A stretch of DNA of 64,000 bases from Paenibacillus sp. 32O-W (GTDB lineage: Bacteria; Bacillota; Bacilli; Paenibacillales; NBRC-103111), in contig NZ_VEGP01000020.1 of NCBI RefSeq assembly GCF_007679495.1, forward strand, positions 1 to 64,000, in the 5' to 3' direction. The notes under the pieces are model-generated. The model was not told the origin of the DNA. It saw only the letters and a program-made list of their open reading frames with translations, and ran no database searches. Of the stretch, positions 53,755 through 62,853 are shown piece after piece. Positions within the stretch are counted from its first letter, which is position 1, and every line of letters starts with the position of its first letter. A program made the translations under genes and the position numbers.

Positions 53755-55785
53755 TTATCCTTTGCTGATATGCCGTTCAAACCATTCCACGATCCGGTTC
53801 AGCCGTTCAACGCGCAGCCCGGGATTCCCACTTCGCGACAGCTCATGGCTTGCGCCCGGAAAGCGCACGAGCTCGGTCTCTTTGCCGGAACGCTTCAACG
53901 CCATATAGAGCTGCTCAGCCTGCTCAATCGGGCAGCGCAAATCCTGCTCCCCGTGAAGAATCAGGAGCGGGGTCCGGATATTGCTCACATAAGCGAGCGG
54001 GGAATGCTTCCACAGCTTCTCCGTGTCCTCCCACGGATTTCCCATGATTTCCCCTTCGGTAAAGAAATAGCCGATATCGCTTACCCCGTAGAAGGACAGC
54101 CAGTTCGAGATCGACCGTTGGGTGACGGCCGCCCGGAAGCGGTCCGTATGGCCTACCGCCCAATTCGTCATGAAGCCTCCGTAGCTGCCCCCCGTTATGC
54201 CGAGTCTCTCCTTATCGATGAAATCGAAATGGTCTGCTGCATAATCGACCGCTTCCATTAAGTCCTGATAATCCCGCCCCCCATAATCTCCGCGGCAGCC
54301 GTTCACGAACGTCTGTCCGTAGCCGAAGCTGCCTCTGGGGTTGGTATACAGGACGGCATACCCCTGTGCAGCCAGCAGTTGGAACTCATGGAAGAAAGAA
54401 TGAGAGTACATGGCATGCGGGCCGCCATGGATTTCCAGAATGGCGGGATACCGTCTCCCCGCCTCGAAACCGGCGGGACGCATGACCCAGCCATGAACGG
54501 TGACGCCATCCGAAGCCTTGAATTCGAAGGCTTCCGGCGAGCTCCACTCGATCTGCTCCAGGAAAGCGTCGTTGGCTGCGGTCAGCCGGACCTCCTCCCC
54601 GGTGTGCAGATCCACCCGGTATAAATCTCCCGGCAGTAACGGATCGGTCACTGCGATCACCAGATACCGTTCGTCCTTCGTTATCGCAAATTGATAAACT
54701 TCCCTGGCTCCCTCCGTCAGTGCCTCGGGCTTCCCGCCGCCGTCCAGAGGGAACTGGCAGACCTGCACGCTGCCCGCAATGGAAACCAGCGCGTAGATGG
54801 AGCGGCCGTCCGCGCTGAACAGCGGGGGAGGCGTCCGCAAATGCGACCTCATATCGCTGATAGCGGCATTGCCCAGCAACACATCGAAGCCCTCGGTCAG
54901 GCAGGCTGCGGCCCCGCCTTCTGCGGAGATCGTATACAGCGCGGTCTGCGTCGCGCCTTCATATGCCCGGTCGTGGCCGAAGAAGGCTATGAGCTTCCCG
55001 TCGGGAGAGAAGCTTGCCTGGCTGATCGCCCAGCTCGTATCCGTCAGCCGGCGGGGTTCGCCTCCGTCACGGTCGATGAGGAACAGATCGTTCATAAGCT
55101 GCAGGTCGATGTCCTCTGACGGGTCCTTCGCTATTTTCGCCAGGAACGCTATCTGCCGACCGTCCGGCGACCATACGGGCTCATGAACATCATAATCTCC
55201 ATCGGTGATTTGACGAGTCTGCTCCGTCTCCAGGTCGAGCACAAACAGATGGCTTCTCCGATGATCCCATAGCCCGGCGCCGTCAGCTTTCGGCTTCGAC
55301 CGGGTGACGACCCGGACCCGGCTTGCCCAGCGCTTATTCTCTTCCTCCGGCGTAAGCTCATCCAGCTCCGGATCTGCGGCCACCTTCGCCGTAAACAGCA
55401 AATGCGTGCCGTCGGGAGACCAGGCAAAAGAGTTGACACCGCGCGGCAAGCGCGTGATCTGCCTTGCCTCCCCTCCTTCACGGGGAATGATCCAGATCTG
55501 CCTTCCTTGATCGGATTTGCGCAGGAAGGCGAGCCGATTCCCGTCCGGAGACCAGACCGGAGCCGTATCCTGCCCTTCAGGGGCCAGCGGTCCCCCGTTG
55601 GTAAACGAGCGGTCCTCCGCTCCGTCGATAGTAAGAAGTCGGATATGAGACCGGTAGTTCTCCCTGTCGTCGCTCACCGATTGACACACATAAGCAATGG
55701 AACGGCTCACCGGACATACGGCCGGATCACTGACCCAGCGGAAACTATATAGATCTTCCGCAGTCACCTTTCGTTTGCTCCCCAT
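53755..55785 (-). CDS. S9 family prolyl-oligopeptidase-type peptidase
   Basis: About 676 residues from ATG 55785 with GAGGAGAG upstream. The N-terminal half is a beta-propeller with TolB/WD40-like repeats ('APVWSPDGNRLAFLRKSDQG', 'SFAWSPDGTHLLFTAKVAAD', 'EPVWSPDGRQIAFLAKIAKD', 'QASFSPDGKLIAFFGHDRAY'). The C-terminal alpha/beta hydrolase has the nucleophile Ser in 'GITGGSYGGFMTNWAVG' near 533, Asp in 'LLILHGEQDLRCPIEQAE' near 613 and His in 'FPGASHELSRSGNPGLR' near 646. No signal peptide, so cytoplasmic, acting on short peptides. The layout fits acylaminoacyl-peptidase or DPP-type enzymes. Confidence 0.92.
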   Translation of the reverse strand: MGSKRKVTAEDLYSFRWVSDPAVCPVSRSIAYVCQSVSDDRENYRSHIRLLTIDGAEDRSFTNGGPLAPEGQDTAPVWSPDGNRLAFLRKSDQGRQIWIIPREGGEARQITRLPRGVNSFAWSPDGTHLLFTAKVAADPELDELTPEEENKRWASRVRVVTRSKPKADGAGLWDHRRSHLFVLDLETEQTRQITDGDYDVHEPVWSPDGRQIAFLAKIAKDPSEDIDLQLMNDLFLIDRDGGEPRRLTDTSWAISQASFSPDGKLIAFFGHDRAYEGATQTALYTISAEGGAAACLTEGFDVLLGNAAISDMRSHLRTPPPLFSADGRSIYALVSIAGSVQVCQFPLDGGGKPEALTEGAREVYQFAITKDERYLVIAVTDPLLPGDLYRVDLHTGEEVRLTAANDAFLEQIEWSSPEAFEFKASDGVTVHGWVMRPAGFEAGRRYPAILEIHGGPHAMYSHSFFHEFQLLAAQGYAVLYTNPRGSFGYGQTFVNGCRGDYGGRDYQDLMEAVDYAADHFDFIDKERLGITGGSYGGFMTNWAVGHTDRFRAAVTQRSISNWLSFYGVSDIGYFFTEGEIMGNPWEDTEKLWKHSPLAYVSNIRTPLLILHGEQDLRCPIEQAEQLYMALKRSGKETELVRFPGASHELSRSGNPGLRVERLNRIVEWFERHISKG

Positions 55786-56064
55786 AGCGCTCACTCTCCT
55801 CTTTTCACAATTGCCCCCTTTTTCCATATTTTATCAAAAAGCTTAGACTATGGTCCGAAAAAAGATTCCAGGGCTGCCCCTATTTTTTTAACAAGATAAC
55901 GATGAAGATCGCTGCCGACAATATATGACCGTTAAAATGCAAAGGTGGCCATGCTTCCCCAATGGATCACCATCTCGATATCACCTCAAACGAATTTACC
56001 GAGTGTCGGCAAACAGTCTGTTAACCCATTAACCGGCTTAACCAAACAAGCCCTTTGCCCTCTT

Positions 56065-56865
56065 TCACTGACCGGAAAGAAGCTTCCGAAAGCGAACAAT
56101 CAGAACAGGAGAGATCTCCTCCCACACCGACCCTCGGCCTCCGTCATCCCGCCGAAATACCGGCTCGGCCATTCCATCCAGGACGAACTTCTGCTCCAGC
56201 CCCAAGGTCACCAATTCCGAAAGCGGCCTGTGAAAATACCGTGTGGGAATCGGTTGATTACGGAGTGAGAGGCCTTCATAGGTCTCCGGTTGGATATATT
56301 TGGATATTAGGACGCCCCGCCGAGTAATGATCCCCGTTGCATCTTCCTCCTCCTCTACAACCTTTCGGGCACCGGGTGTTTGGAAACAGGGGTGCAGCAC
56401 CGAGAAAACGAAAACTCCTCCGGGCTTCAGCAGCTCATACAGTCCTTGCATCAGCGGGGTCATTTCGGCCATATCCATTATAGCCATGTTCGCCACGGCA
56501 GCATCGAAGGATTGGACCCCGAGAGACAGAAGAGAATCCAGGTCCGTCCCGTCCATCACCCGGTAATCGATTCGGTCACCGTAATCGGCCGACCGGATTT
56601 GGGCCCGTTCAATCATCGTCTCGCTATAATCGAAAGCAACCACCTTCACCCCCAAATCGGTAAGCCTCCGGGCGAAATTGCCGTTCCCGCAGGCAACCTC
56701 TACAACCCGCTGTCCTGCCTGCACCCCAAGGAGTCTTTCGGTATGCGGCCTGATCAGGTCTCTGTAAAAGGAATTACTCTCTTCCCCCATACGTTCATCC
56801 CAGTAGGAGGCATTTTCTTCCCAGCGCTTTTGACTGTCCGAGACCCATTCTTTCCAGTCAGTCAT
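56065..56865 (-). CDS. Class-I SAM-dependent methyltransferase
   Basis: About 266 residues from ATG 56865 (GAGGGGAG upstream). Motif I 'RVVEVACGNGNFARRLTDLG' near 55-74, 'KVVAFDYSETMIERAQI' (motif II) and 'SFDAAVANMAIMDMAEMTPL' follow, with 'LLKPGGVFVFSVLHPCFQ' after the fourth strand. Typical Methyltransf_11/25 layout, small-molecule type; the substrate cannot be told. Its start lies 16 bases beyond another gene end and it reads toward the S9 peptidase, from which it is separated by 279 bases. Confidence 0.88.
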   Translation of the reverse strand: MTDWKEWVSDSQKRWEENASYWDERMGEESNSFYRDLIRPHTERLLGVQAGQRVVEVACGNGNFARRLTDLGVKVVAFDYSETMIERAQIRSADYGDRIDYRVMDGTDLDSLLSLGVQSFDAAVANMAIMDMAEMTPLMQGLYELLKPGGVFVFSVLHPCFQTPGARKVVEEEEDATGIITRRGVLISKYIQPETYEGLSLRNQPIPTRYFHRPLSELVTLGLEQKFVLDGMAEPVFRRDDGGRGSVWEEISPVLIVRFRKLLSGQ

Positions 56866-56963
56866 TGACTCCCCTCCCAAATAATGCTACCGAATCTCAA
56901 AATTCGAATCTGCATGTTACCGGTCGCGTCATACGGCCCGACATACGCCCCGTGCCCCTGTCA

Positions 56964-59315
56964 TCAATCCCCTGCGACGTAAGTATCCGGCGAGACATCG
57001 TCCAGAAACGGGCTGCGCGTGCCGATGTAGTACAGATGCAGTTCATGCATCGCGCGGGTGCATGCCGTGTAGAACAGCCTGCGCTCGCCCTCTCTGCCGT
57101 ACTGCTCCTGCGAGGCGTTGTAGAGGATGACGGCATCGAACTCCACCCCTTTGGCCAGGTAGGCGGGAATGACCAGCACCCCGGGCTCGAACGAGGCCGC
57201 ATCCTTCTCGATCAGCCGAGCCCCCAGCAGTTGATCCAGCTTCGCGAAGGCTTGCCGGCTTTCCCGGGCCGACTTGCAGATAACGGCAATCGTTCGAAGT
57301 CCGGAATTCTGCAAAGCCCGGATTCGTTCGGCCACCCTCGCATTAAGGTCAGACTCGTCGGCTGCTTGCGTCACGGTCGGCTTGCTTCCTTCGCGGTTAA
57401 AAGGCTCGATCGCATGCCCTTCCGGAATCAATCCGCGCGTAAAATCGATGATTTGCCGTGTGGAACGGTAGCTTCGCGTCAGTATGAACCGCTCGGTCTG
57501 TTCTTCCCCGTACAGAGCCTGCAGCGTCTCCCAATGGTCCTCCGCCTCCGCATGACCGAAAATCGCCTGGTTCAAATCTCCGAGCACCGTCATTTTGCTG
57601 CGCGGAAACAGTTTTTGGATAAAAGCGAACTGAAAAGGGGAATAATCCTGGGCTTCATCCATAAAGACATGGCGGATCAGGTTGTTGGTCTGGAAGCCCT
57701 CTATTCTTTCCTGCAAATACAAATACGGAGTTGCATCCTCATAGGCCAATTCGGACCGGTCCAGCCGCTCTACGGTTTGCGCGCAAATTTCCTCCCAATG
57801 CTTGGGCAGGTCCGCCTCCCGGCCGAATCTAAGGGCATACTGCGGATCGGCAAATAACTGCCGGTAAATGCCCGGGACATTAACAAACCGTAATTTCTTC
57901 ACCCGCTGACGCAGCCCCTTGAAGTGCTCGCGGACAATCATGGAGCCCAGCAGCTCCCTTTCCCGATCATAGTCATCGAATGACTCCCCTGCGAAGCGGT
58001 TTTGCTTCCTCAGCTTTTGGTAAGCTTTCTGATAGGCGTCATTATCGAGCAGCCCGATTTCATCCTCCACCCACGGTTCATTCCGTTCGGCCTTCTCCTT
58101 TTCCTTCAATTCCCCCAGAAGCCATTCGGACAACAACTGCATCCGGTTCGGTATGGACAAGGACGAATCCAATGCATAGAACTGCTCCCGGATCCGGGCC
58201 GCCGACAGAAGCGTTTTGCCCCTGAACCTCAAGCCTTTAAAAAGGATTCCTTCCTTCCCGAGAACGGACAAATACCTCTCGATCAGCTCCATAAACCGCG
58301 CCGAAGCCTTATAACGGATTCCCTCCATGCGGGCCTCGTATCCCGGTTCGTTCATAGCGGTGTACTCGTACTCCAGTTGGGCGAACGGATCGCCAAGCTG
58401 GAATTGACGGCCGAGCCGATGATCCAGAAATTGCTGGAAGGTCGTCTGCTGCATGTTTTCTTCGCCAAGCTCCGGAAGGACGGTCGACACATAGCTGTTA
58501 AACATCATATTGGGCGAGAAAAGAACGATATGCTCGGCCTTCAGCGTTTCCCGGTACCGATACAGCAAATAAGCTACCCGTTGCAAAGCCGCCGAGGTTT
58601 TGCCGCTTCCGGCAGCTCCCTGGACGATAAGAAGACGGCTTCTCTCGTTGCGGATAATTTGATTCTGCTCTTTCTGAATGGTGGCTACAATGCTTCTCAT
58701 CTGCGAATCCGCCTGCTTGCCCAGCACCTCCTGCAGCAGCTCGTCGCCGATGGTCACTCCTGTATCGAACATACTGACGATTTGCCCGTCACGGATCGTA
58801 TATTGACGCTTAAGCTCAACGGTTCCGGAGACCGTGCCCCCGGGAGTCTCGTACCGGGCAGGGCCGGGTGCGTAATCGTAATACAAGCTGGATACCGGCG
58901 CCCGCCAATCATAAATGAGAAATTCCATTTCTTCTTCATCATACAAGGAGCTTATTCCAAGATATATGGACTCGGCCCTTCTCTGTCCCTCTTCCAGAAA
59001 ATCCACCCGGCCAAAGTATGGGGATTGCTTGAGCTTGTTCAGAATGTTCAATTGGTTGTACGCGTGCTCGTAGCTGCGCTCCTTCTCCGACAACACCTCC
59101 GCCTGCTGTTTAATGCTGGCGTAGGTTTCGATGAGCTCGCTGGGATCGTCCAGATTTATGGTGACGTCGTCCCAGAAATTTCTCCGCACGTCCACGGTTT
59201 CCTCTTTCTTATCGCTGACATGCTCCTGAAGAACCGCGATCTTGCTGTCAATTTCTTGTTCCACGCGCTCTACACGCTTCTTCTCTTCCAGCCAATCCTG
59301 TTCAGTCAAACTCAT
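56964..59315 (-). CDS. helD: RNA polymerase recycling helicase HelD
   Basis: About 783 residues from ATG 59315, with AAGGAGTG 7 nt upstream. N-terminal coiled coil ('EEKKRVERVEQEIDSKIAVL'), then 'PYFGRVDFLEEGQRRAESIY' and 'EFLIYDWRAPVSSLYYDYAP', hallmarks of HelD; Walker A 'VQGAAGSGKTSAALQRVAYL' near 225-245; helicase motifs 'DEAQDYSPFQFAFIQKLFPR', 'VLGDLNQAIFG', 'LTRSYRSTRQIIDFTRG' and C-terminal 'VIPAYLAKGVEFDAVILYNA', 'FYTACTRAMHELHLYYIG'. HelD releases stalled RNA polymerase. Length and order match the Bacillus subtilis protein. Two palindromes lie upstream, suggesting local regulation. Confidence 0.93.
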   Translation of the reverse strand: MSLTEQDWLEEKKRVERVEQEIDSKIAVLQEHVSDKKEETVDVRRNFWDDVTINLDDPSELIETYASIKQQAEVLSEKERSYEHAYNQLNILNKLKQSPYFGRVDFLEEGQRRAESIYLGISSLYDEEEMEFLIYDWRAPVSSLYYDYAPGPARYETPGGTVSGTVELKRQYTIRDGQIVSMFDTGVTIGDELLQEVLGKQADSQMRSIVATIQKEQNQIIRNERSRLLIVQGAAGSGKTSAALQRVAYLLYRYRETLKAEHIVLFSPNMMFNSYVSTVLPELGEENMQQTTFQQFLDHRLGRQFQLGDPFAQLEYEYTAMNEPGYEARMEGIRYKASARFMELIERYLSVLGKEGILFKGLRFRGKTLLSAARIREQFYALDSSLSIPNRMQLLSEWLLGELKEKEKAERNEPWVEDEIGLLDNDAYQKAYQKLRKQNRFAGESFDDYDRERELLGSMIVREHFKGLRQRVKKLRFVNVPGIYRQLFADPQYALRFGREADLPKHWEEICAQTVERLDRSELAYEDATPYLYLQERIEGFQTNNLIRHVFMDEAQDYSPFQFAFIQKLFPRSKMTVLGDLNQAIFGHAEAEDHWETLQALYGEEQTERFILTRSYRSTRQIIDFTRGLIPEGHAIEPFNREGSKPTVTQAADESDLNARVAERIRALQNSGLRTIAVICKSARESRQAFAKLDQLLGARLIEKDAASFEPGVLVIPAYLAKGVEFDAVILYNASQEQYGREGERRLFYTACTRAMHELHLYYIGTRSPFLDDVSPDTYVAGD

Positions 59316-59394
59316 CAAATCACTCCTTTTGCTAAATCCCTATCTTTAACCAACCTAATAAAATGAATGTTGACAGCCATGCTTCTTTTGTGAT

Positions 59395-59420
59395 AATATA
59401 TTATTGGGAAATAATATATT
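59395..59420. promoter_or_regulatory. AT-rich perfect palindrome upstream of helD
   Basis: AATATATTATT (59395-59405), spacer GGGA, AATAATATATT (59410-59420). An 11-bp perfect inverted repeat 80 bases before the helD start. Possible operator or promoter region. Confidence 0.6.
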
Positions 59421-59445
59421 TGGATTTTGACATCTACAAAATCCA
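59421..59445. promoter_or_regulatory. Second palindrome upstream of helD
   Basis: TGGATTTTG (59421-59429), spacer ACATCTA, CAAAATCCA (59437-59445). Perfect 9-bp arms, directly beside the first palindrome. Confidence 0.6.
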
Positions 59446-59597
59446 AACCTTATTGTAGCACAGGACCGGTTTAGAAATCAATCGGTTTCTTCTTGTGCTC
59501 TATTTTGTTATGTCTGAATATTGGTGCAGCTCTAGCGTTCAATTTGACGGATAAAATAAGATGGGGTCGAGCATTGCTCCTGCCCGATCTTTTTTTC
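59446..59597 (+). ncRNA. Possible small RNA with its own terminator
   Basis: No gene is visible between helD and ymaF on the plus strand, yet a well-formed intrinsic terminator stands at 59559-59597: AGAT-G-GGG and CCC-G-ATCT with an inner GAGC-ATT-GCTC stem, then T7. Upstream AGCACA (59457-59462) pairs with TGTGCT (59494-59499) around an inner GACCGGTTT / ATCGGTTT region. A short RNA of about 120-150 nt would explain this; the remains of a lost gene would explain it equally well. The rest of the gap to 59778 shows nothing else. Confidence 0.35.
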
Positions 59598-59778
59598 TTT
59601 GTTAAGGATCCGGTGCTTCCTTTACTATGCCCTGTAATCCTTCCCGACAAATGGGCATCTGCACAGTCCAACCGTTAATCCGGGACATAGACTTATATAG
59701 GCTATCTGTTGCCGCCCTAACCGGCTTGCCTGGCGAGGCAGACAGCCGCAATGATCGTTCTGACAGGATGTGAGCCCT

Positions 59779-60159
59779 ATGGATATACCCGTCTCCGGCT
59801 TCGTTGTTCATTCGGATGATTCGGACGGGCGTCATTCCCACAAACTGTATATTACAAATTGGAATGGAAGACCCGTTCACATTCATCCTTTCTCCGGTGT
59901 GACCTCCTTCGATGTCGGGCATAGACATCAATACGCGGGCACAACCGCCCCCGCTCCGAGCGGAGTGCAGCATGTCCATCAATATCAAGCTGAAACCTCG
60001 TTCGATGATGGCCATATGCATCTGATCCGGGGCACGACCGGACCGGCCATTCCCCTTCCCGAAGGTGGCCATTACCACTATTTCGAAGGCGTCACTACCG
60101 TTAATGGAGCCACTCCCCATGCCCATGAATACGGGGGAAAGACCGGCAACGAAATCTAA
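59779..60159 (+). CDS. YmaF-like His-rich protein
   Basis: 126 residues from ATG 59779 (a GTG at 59770 is the alternative). Five or so repeated units with 'H-x-H' and a Gly-Thr-Thr turn: 'SDGRHSHKLYITNWNGRPVH', 'FDVGHRHQYAGTTAPAPSGV', 'QHVHQYQAETSFDDGHMHLI', 'EGGHYHYFEGVTTVNGATPH'. This is the YmaF family pattern, common in Bacillaceae. Metal binding by the histidines is likely by composition, but the role is not known. No signal peptide. A clear terminator follows. Confidence 0.82.
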   Translation: MDIPVSGFVVHSDDSDGRHSHKLYITNWNGRPVHIHPFSGVTSFDVGHRHQYAGTTAPAPSGVQHVHQYQAETSFDDGHMHLIRGTTGPAIPLPEGGHYHYFEGVTTVNGATPHAHEYGGKTGNEI

Positions 60160-60173
60160 TCAAGCGAAGACAC

Positions 60174-60215
60174 AGAAGGCTGCAGACCCAAGCGGATCTG
60201 GCAGCCTTCTTTCCC
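60174..60215 (+). terminator. Terminator after the YmaF-like gene
   Basis: AGAAGGCTGC (60174-60183) and GCAGCCTTCT (60201-60210) form a perfect 10-bp stem, followed by TTCCC. Confidence 0.8.
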
Positions 60216-60226
60216 TTATCGGGCGG

Positions 60227-60510
60227 CTAATATTTGCGCAATGACACGGGCGCCTTCCCAAACCACTGCTCCCGTGTATAATTGACAATCCGGCCAAATA
60301 ACCGTTCGATGGTTTGGGTGGAATCAGCCAGCATCCGCACAGCGAAGCCCGGCACGATCAACTCGGACAGGCCGATCTTCCCCGCCTGTTCCTCCAGTTG
60401 AACCGCTTCTGTCAATGCACTGCAGAAGGACGCCGTTGCCTGCTCACCGATGACGAACAGGGAGCCGAAATGGGTGTGCCCGTCCATTCTGCCTAAACCG
60501 GACAACGGCC
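60227..60510 (-). pseudogene. ureD: 3' remnant of urease accessory gene ureD
   Basis: The translated part reads 'RMDGHTHFGSLFVIGE', then 'GKIGLSELIVPGFAVRMLAD', 'STQTIERLFGRIVNYTREQW' and ends 'PVSLRKY', the C-terminal third of UreD/UreH as found in Firmicutes. Upstream of about 60510 the frame continues through unrelated AT-rich codons to 60691, so the N-terminal two thirds are gone. ureD is usually last in urease operons; none of the other urease genes lies in the window. The break lies 480 bases from a composite insertion element, so deletion with insertion-element activity is likely. Confidence 0.75.
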
Positions 60511-60723
60511 GGCTTGCTGGATTATACTTTGAAATTTCTTTGGGATTGTTTATTATTGAAACAAGGAGTTTAATTTTGTGAATGATATAAATAAAGGTGT
60601 CATTCCTGACTGCATCTAAATAGTCCTCACTTAACCAAATGCTTAAAATAAGAACAATGAATGAACTATTTGGTAATTTTCTAAGCGACAATGGTCCATG
60701 AAGTGTCTATAAGGAGTGAGAAA

Positions 60724-60939
60724 ATGCTTGTAATTATAGTAAGTCTGTTTTCGTTTGTTCCAGTTCTAGGGTTATTCATAGGAGTCTTCTCTATAATTAG
60801 TAATATGAAAAGTATAAACAGCTTTGAAAGAAATAATAAACCTTACTTTATTTCTTTAGTAATTAGTATACTTGGATTATTATTCCAGGTATTTATTATC
60901 ATTAATCTATTAAGCTATTTCAGTTTGTCTGTAAAATAA
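60724..60939 (+). CDS. Small hydrophobic protein in AT-rich DNA
   Basis: 71 residues from ATG 60724, preceded by AAGGAG. Two TM helices ('VIIVSLFSFVPVLGLFIGVF' and 'YFISLVISILGLLFQVFIII') with a polar link. The codons and the surrounding 60511-60990 are much richer in A+T than the rest of the window, a sign of recent acquisition. No family recognised. Confidence 0.6.
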   Translation: MLVIIVSLFSFVPVLGLFIGVFSIISNMKSINSFERNNKPYFISLVISILGLLFQVFIIINLLSYFSLSVK

Positions 60940-61096
60940 TAAGGACATAAACTAAGTCTAATTTGGGGCCATATCTTTTATACCTTTCTAGATGGCGTAA
61001 AATATTCTGTGTACCAAGATTTGGAGCCTTCACAGGCGACAAAAAAGTAGGGTATTCTCGGGATTGCAAAAAGTCACCAAGAAAGGAACCCTACTC

Positions 61097-62288
61097 ATGG
61101 TAACTATACACGAAAATATGCTCACAAATCTAATTGAAAATCTTGTCACCGATTTTGTGAAAGAAAAACTCGAACTGATCATGCGAGAAGAAATTCAACA
61201 CTTTATGCAGGAACACGCGGAAAAACCAAATAGCCGCAACGGTTATTATGTACGTACCCTAGATACGAAGTATGGCAAAATCGACGATCTACGAGTTCCG
61301 CGAGACCGTAACGGCGAATTCCACACACAGGTCTTTGAACCTTACCAGCGTCGAGACGGTTGGTTAGAGGAGGCTGTTATCCACATGTATAAAGGCGGAA
61401 TGAGTACCCGCGATGTGGCTCATTTTATCGAGGGCATGTTCAGCAGTCAGTATTCCCCTACTACCGTAAGTAACATTACCAGTACCGTGCTCGAAGACGT
61501 TTGTCGTTGGCAGTCCAGGGGCCACTTGAGAAGCGCTATTCGGTGATTTATTTGGATGGCATGTATGTGAAGTTGAAACGAAGCACCGTCAGCGGCGAAG
61601 TGATCTATTTTGTCATGGGAATCAACGAGCAAGGCTATCGCCACATCCTCGGCTTCTACGTTGGCGGTCAAGAAAGCGCCAACGGCTGGAAAGATGTGCT
61701 TAAAGACCTGTATAACCGCGGCGTACGTGAAGTGCTGCTAGGGGTTTTTGATGGGCTTCCGGGCCTGGAAGAGGCGTTTCGCGAGGTCTATCCCAAAGCA
61801 GACGTTCAGCACATTGCGTTGTGCATAAAGTACGCTCGACGTTTCCGAAAATCCGGGTGGAGGACAAGACCGATTTTCTAGAGGATCTCAAAACCGTCTA
61901 TCATGCGCTGGATCATGAATTAGCGCTGGCTGCGTTTGACGTGTTTAAGGGAAAGTGGGGCAAAAAGTACCCAAAAGAAATCAAGTCCTGGGAAGACCAG
62001 TTGCCGACACTTTTGACCTTTTACAAGTATCCTCCGCAAATCAAGGAGGCGATTTACACCTCCAATCCCATCGAACGGATGATAAAGGAATTCCGAAAGC
62101 GCCTGCGGCCTATGAACAGTCTGACGAACATCGAAGCCGCAGAAAAGATTGTCTACCTGGACGCGCTTGATTACAACGAAAGGTGGGGACAACGCGTCAT
62201 TCGTGGTTTCGGTGATCCGTTAGTGAAACAAAGGCTGCAAGATCTGTTTGAGGAACGTTATCCGAATGATGGCCCGGAAGTAGAATAA
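61097..62288 (+). pseudogene. IS256-type (mutator) transposase with two frameshifts
   Basis: Three frames read one after the other: 61097 onward ('MVTIHENMLTNLIENLVTDF', 'PNSRNGYYVRTLDTKYGKID'), then from about 61522 ('PLEKRYSVIYLDGMYVKLKR' with the first catalytic Asp), then from about 61815 ('VHKVRSTFPKIRVEDKTDFL' to the C-terminal 'TSNPIERMIKEFRKRLRP' with the catalytic Glu). Each joint is explained by two extra bases: GG at 61520-61521 and AT at 61813-61814. Without them the product is about 395 residues, the normal length, with the family motif DVQHCVVHKVR restored. Confidence 0.9.
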
Positions 62289-62346
62289 AAAATGAACTGC
62301 ACCCCAATTGTTAGACACGATCTGACATAGGAGGTGCAGTTTTTTC

Positions 62347-62853
62347 ATGGCCAAATTAACAGCACAAGAAAAAATACAAGCCGTAAAAACGTATCTTGAG
62401 GGAATTGAAGGACTGAAAACCGTAGCTGAAAGCGTAGAAGTATCAAAAGCTATGCTCCAAACATGGATACGTCAGTATCAGCATCATGGGGAAGATTCCT
62501 TTAAAAAAAGCTATACAGCTTATTCAGCGGAGTATAAACTAAGGATACTTAACTACATAAAAGAATACGGGACGTCTATCCGCGAGGCAGCTGCGATCTT
62601 CAATATTCCAACACATTCTCTGATTTCAAGCTGGAAGAAACAACTTGAGACAAAAGGAGTAGACGCCCTCATATCAAGGAAAAGGGGACGTCCGTCAATG
62701 AAAAAAGAAGAAACACCAACACCATCTGAAGGCTCGGTCGAAGCATTACAAGTAGAAGTAGAACGTCTACGAATGGAGAACGCCTATTTAAAAAAGTTGA
62801 ATGCCTTAGTTCAAAGCAAGGGAAAATTACAAAGCAAGATAAAGCGCAAGTAA
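62347..62853 (+). CDS. IS3-family transposase OrfA
   Basis: 168 residues with two helix-turn-helix regions ('EGLKTVAESVEVSKAMLQTW' and 'YGTSIREAAAIFNIPTHSLI') and a Leu-zipper-like C-terminus ('ALQVEVERLRMENAYLKKLN'). It binds the element ends. The A-AAA-AAG sequence at 62790-62796 in the zero frame is a standard -1 slippery site, leading into orfB to make the OrfAB transposase. Confidence 0.93.
   Translation: MAKLTAQEKIQAVKTYLEGIEGLKTVAESVEVSKAMLQTWIRQYQHHGEDSFKKSYTAYSAEYKLRILNYIKEYGTSIREAAAIFNIPTHSLISSWKKQLETKGVDALISRKRGRPSMKKEETPTPSEGSVEALQVEVERLRMENAYLKKLNALVQSKGKLQSKIKRK

Noticed and set aside
58002-59366. Plus-strand frame of 454 codons opposite helD
   Set aside because: Shadow of helD; no family pattern and no start signal.
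60691-60723. Longer start for the small AT-rich gene
   Set aside because: The AAGGAG site points to ATG 60724 instead.
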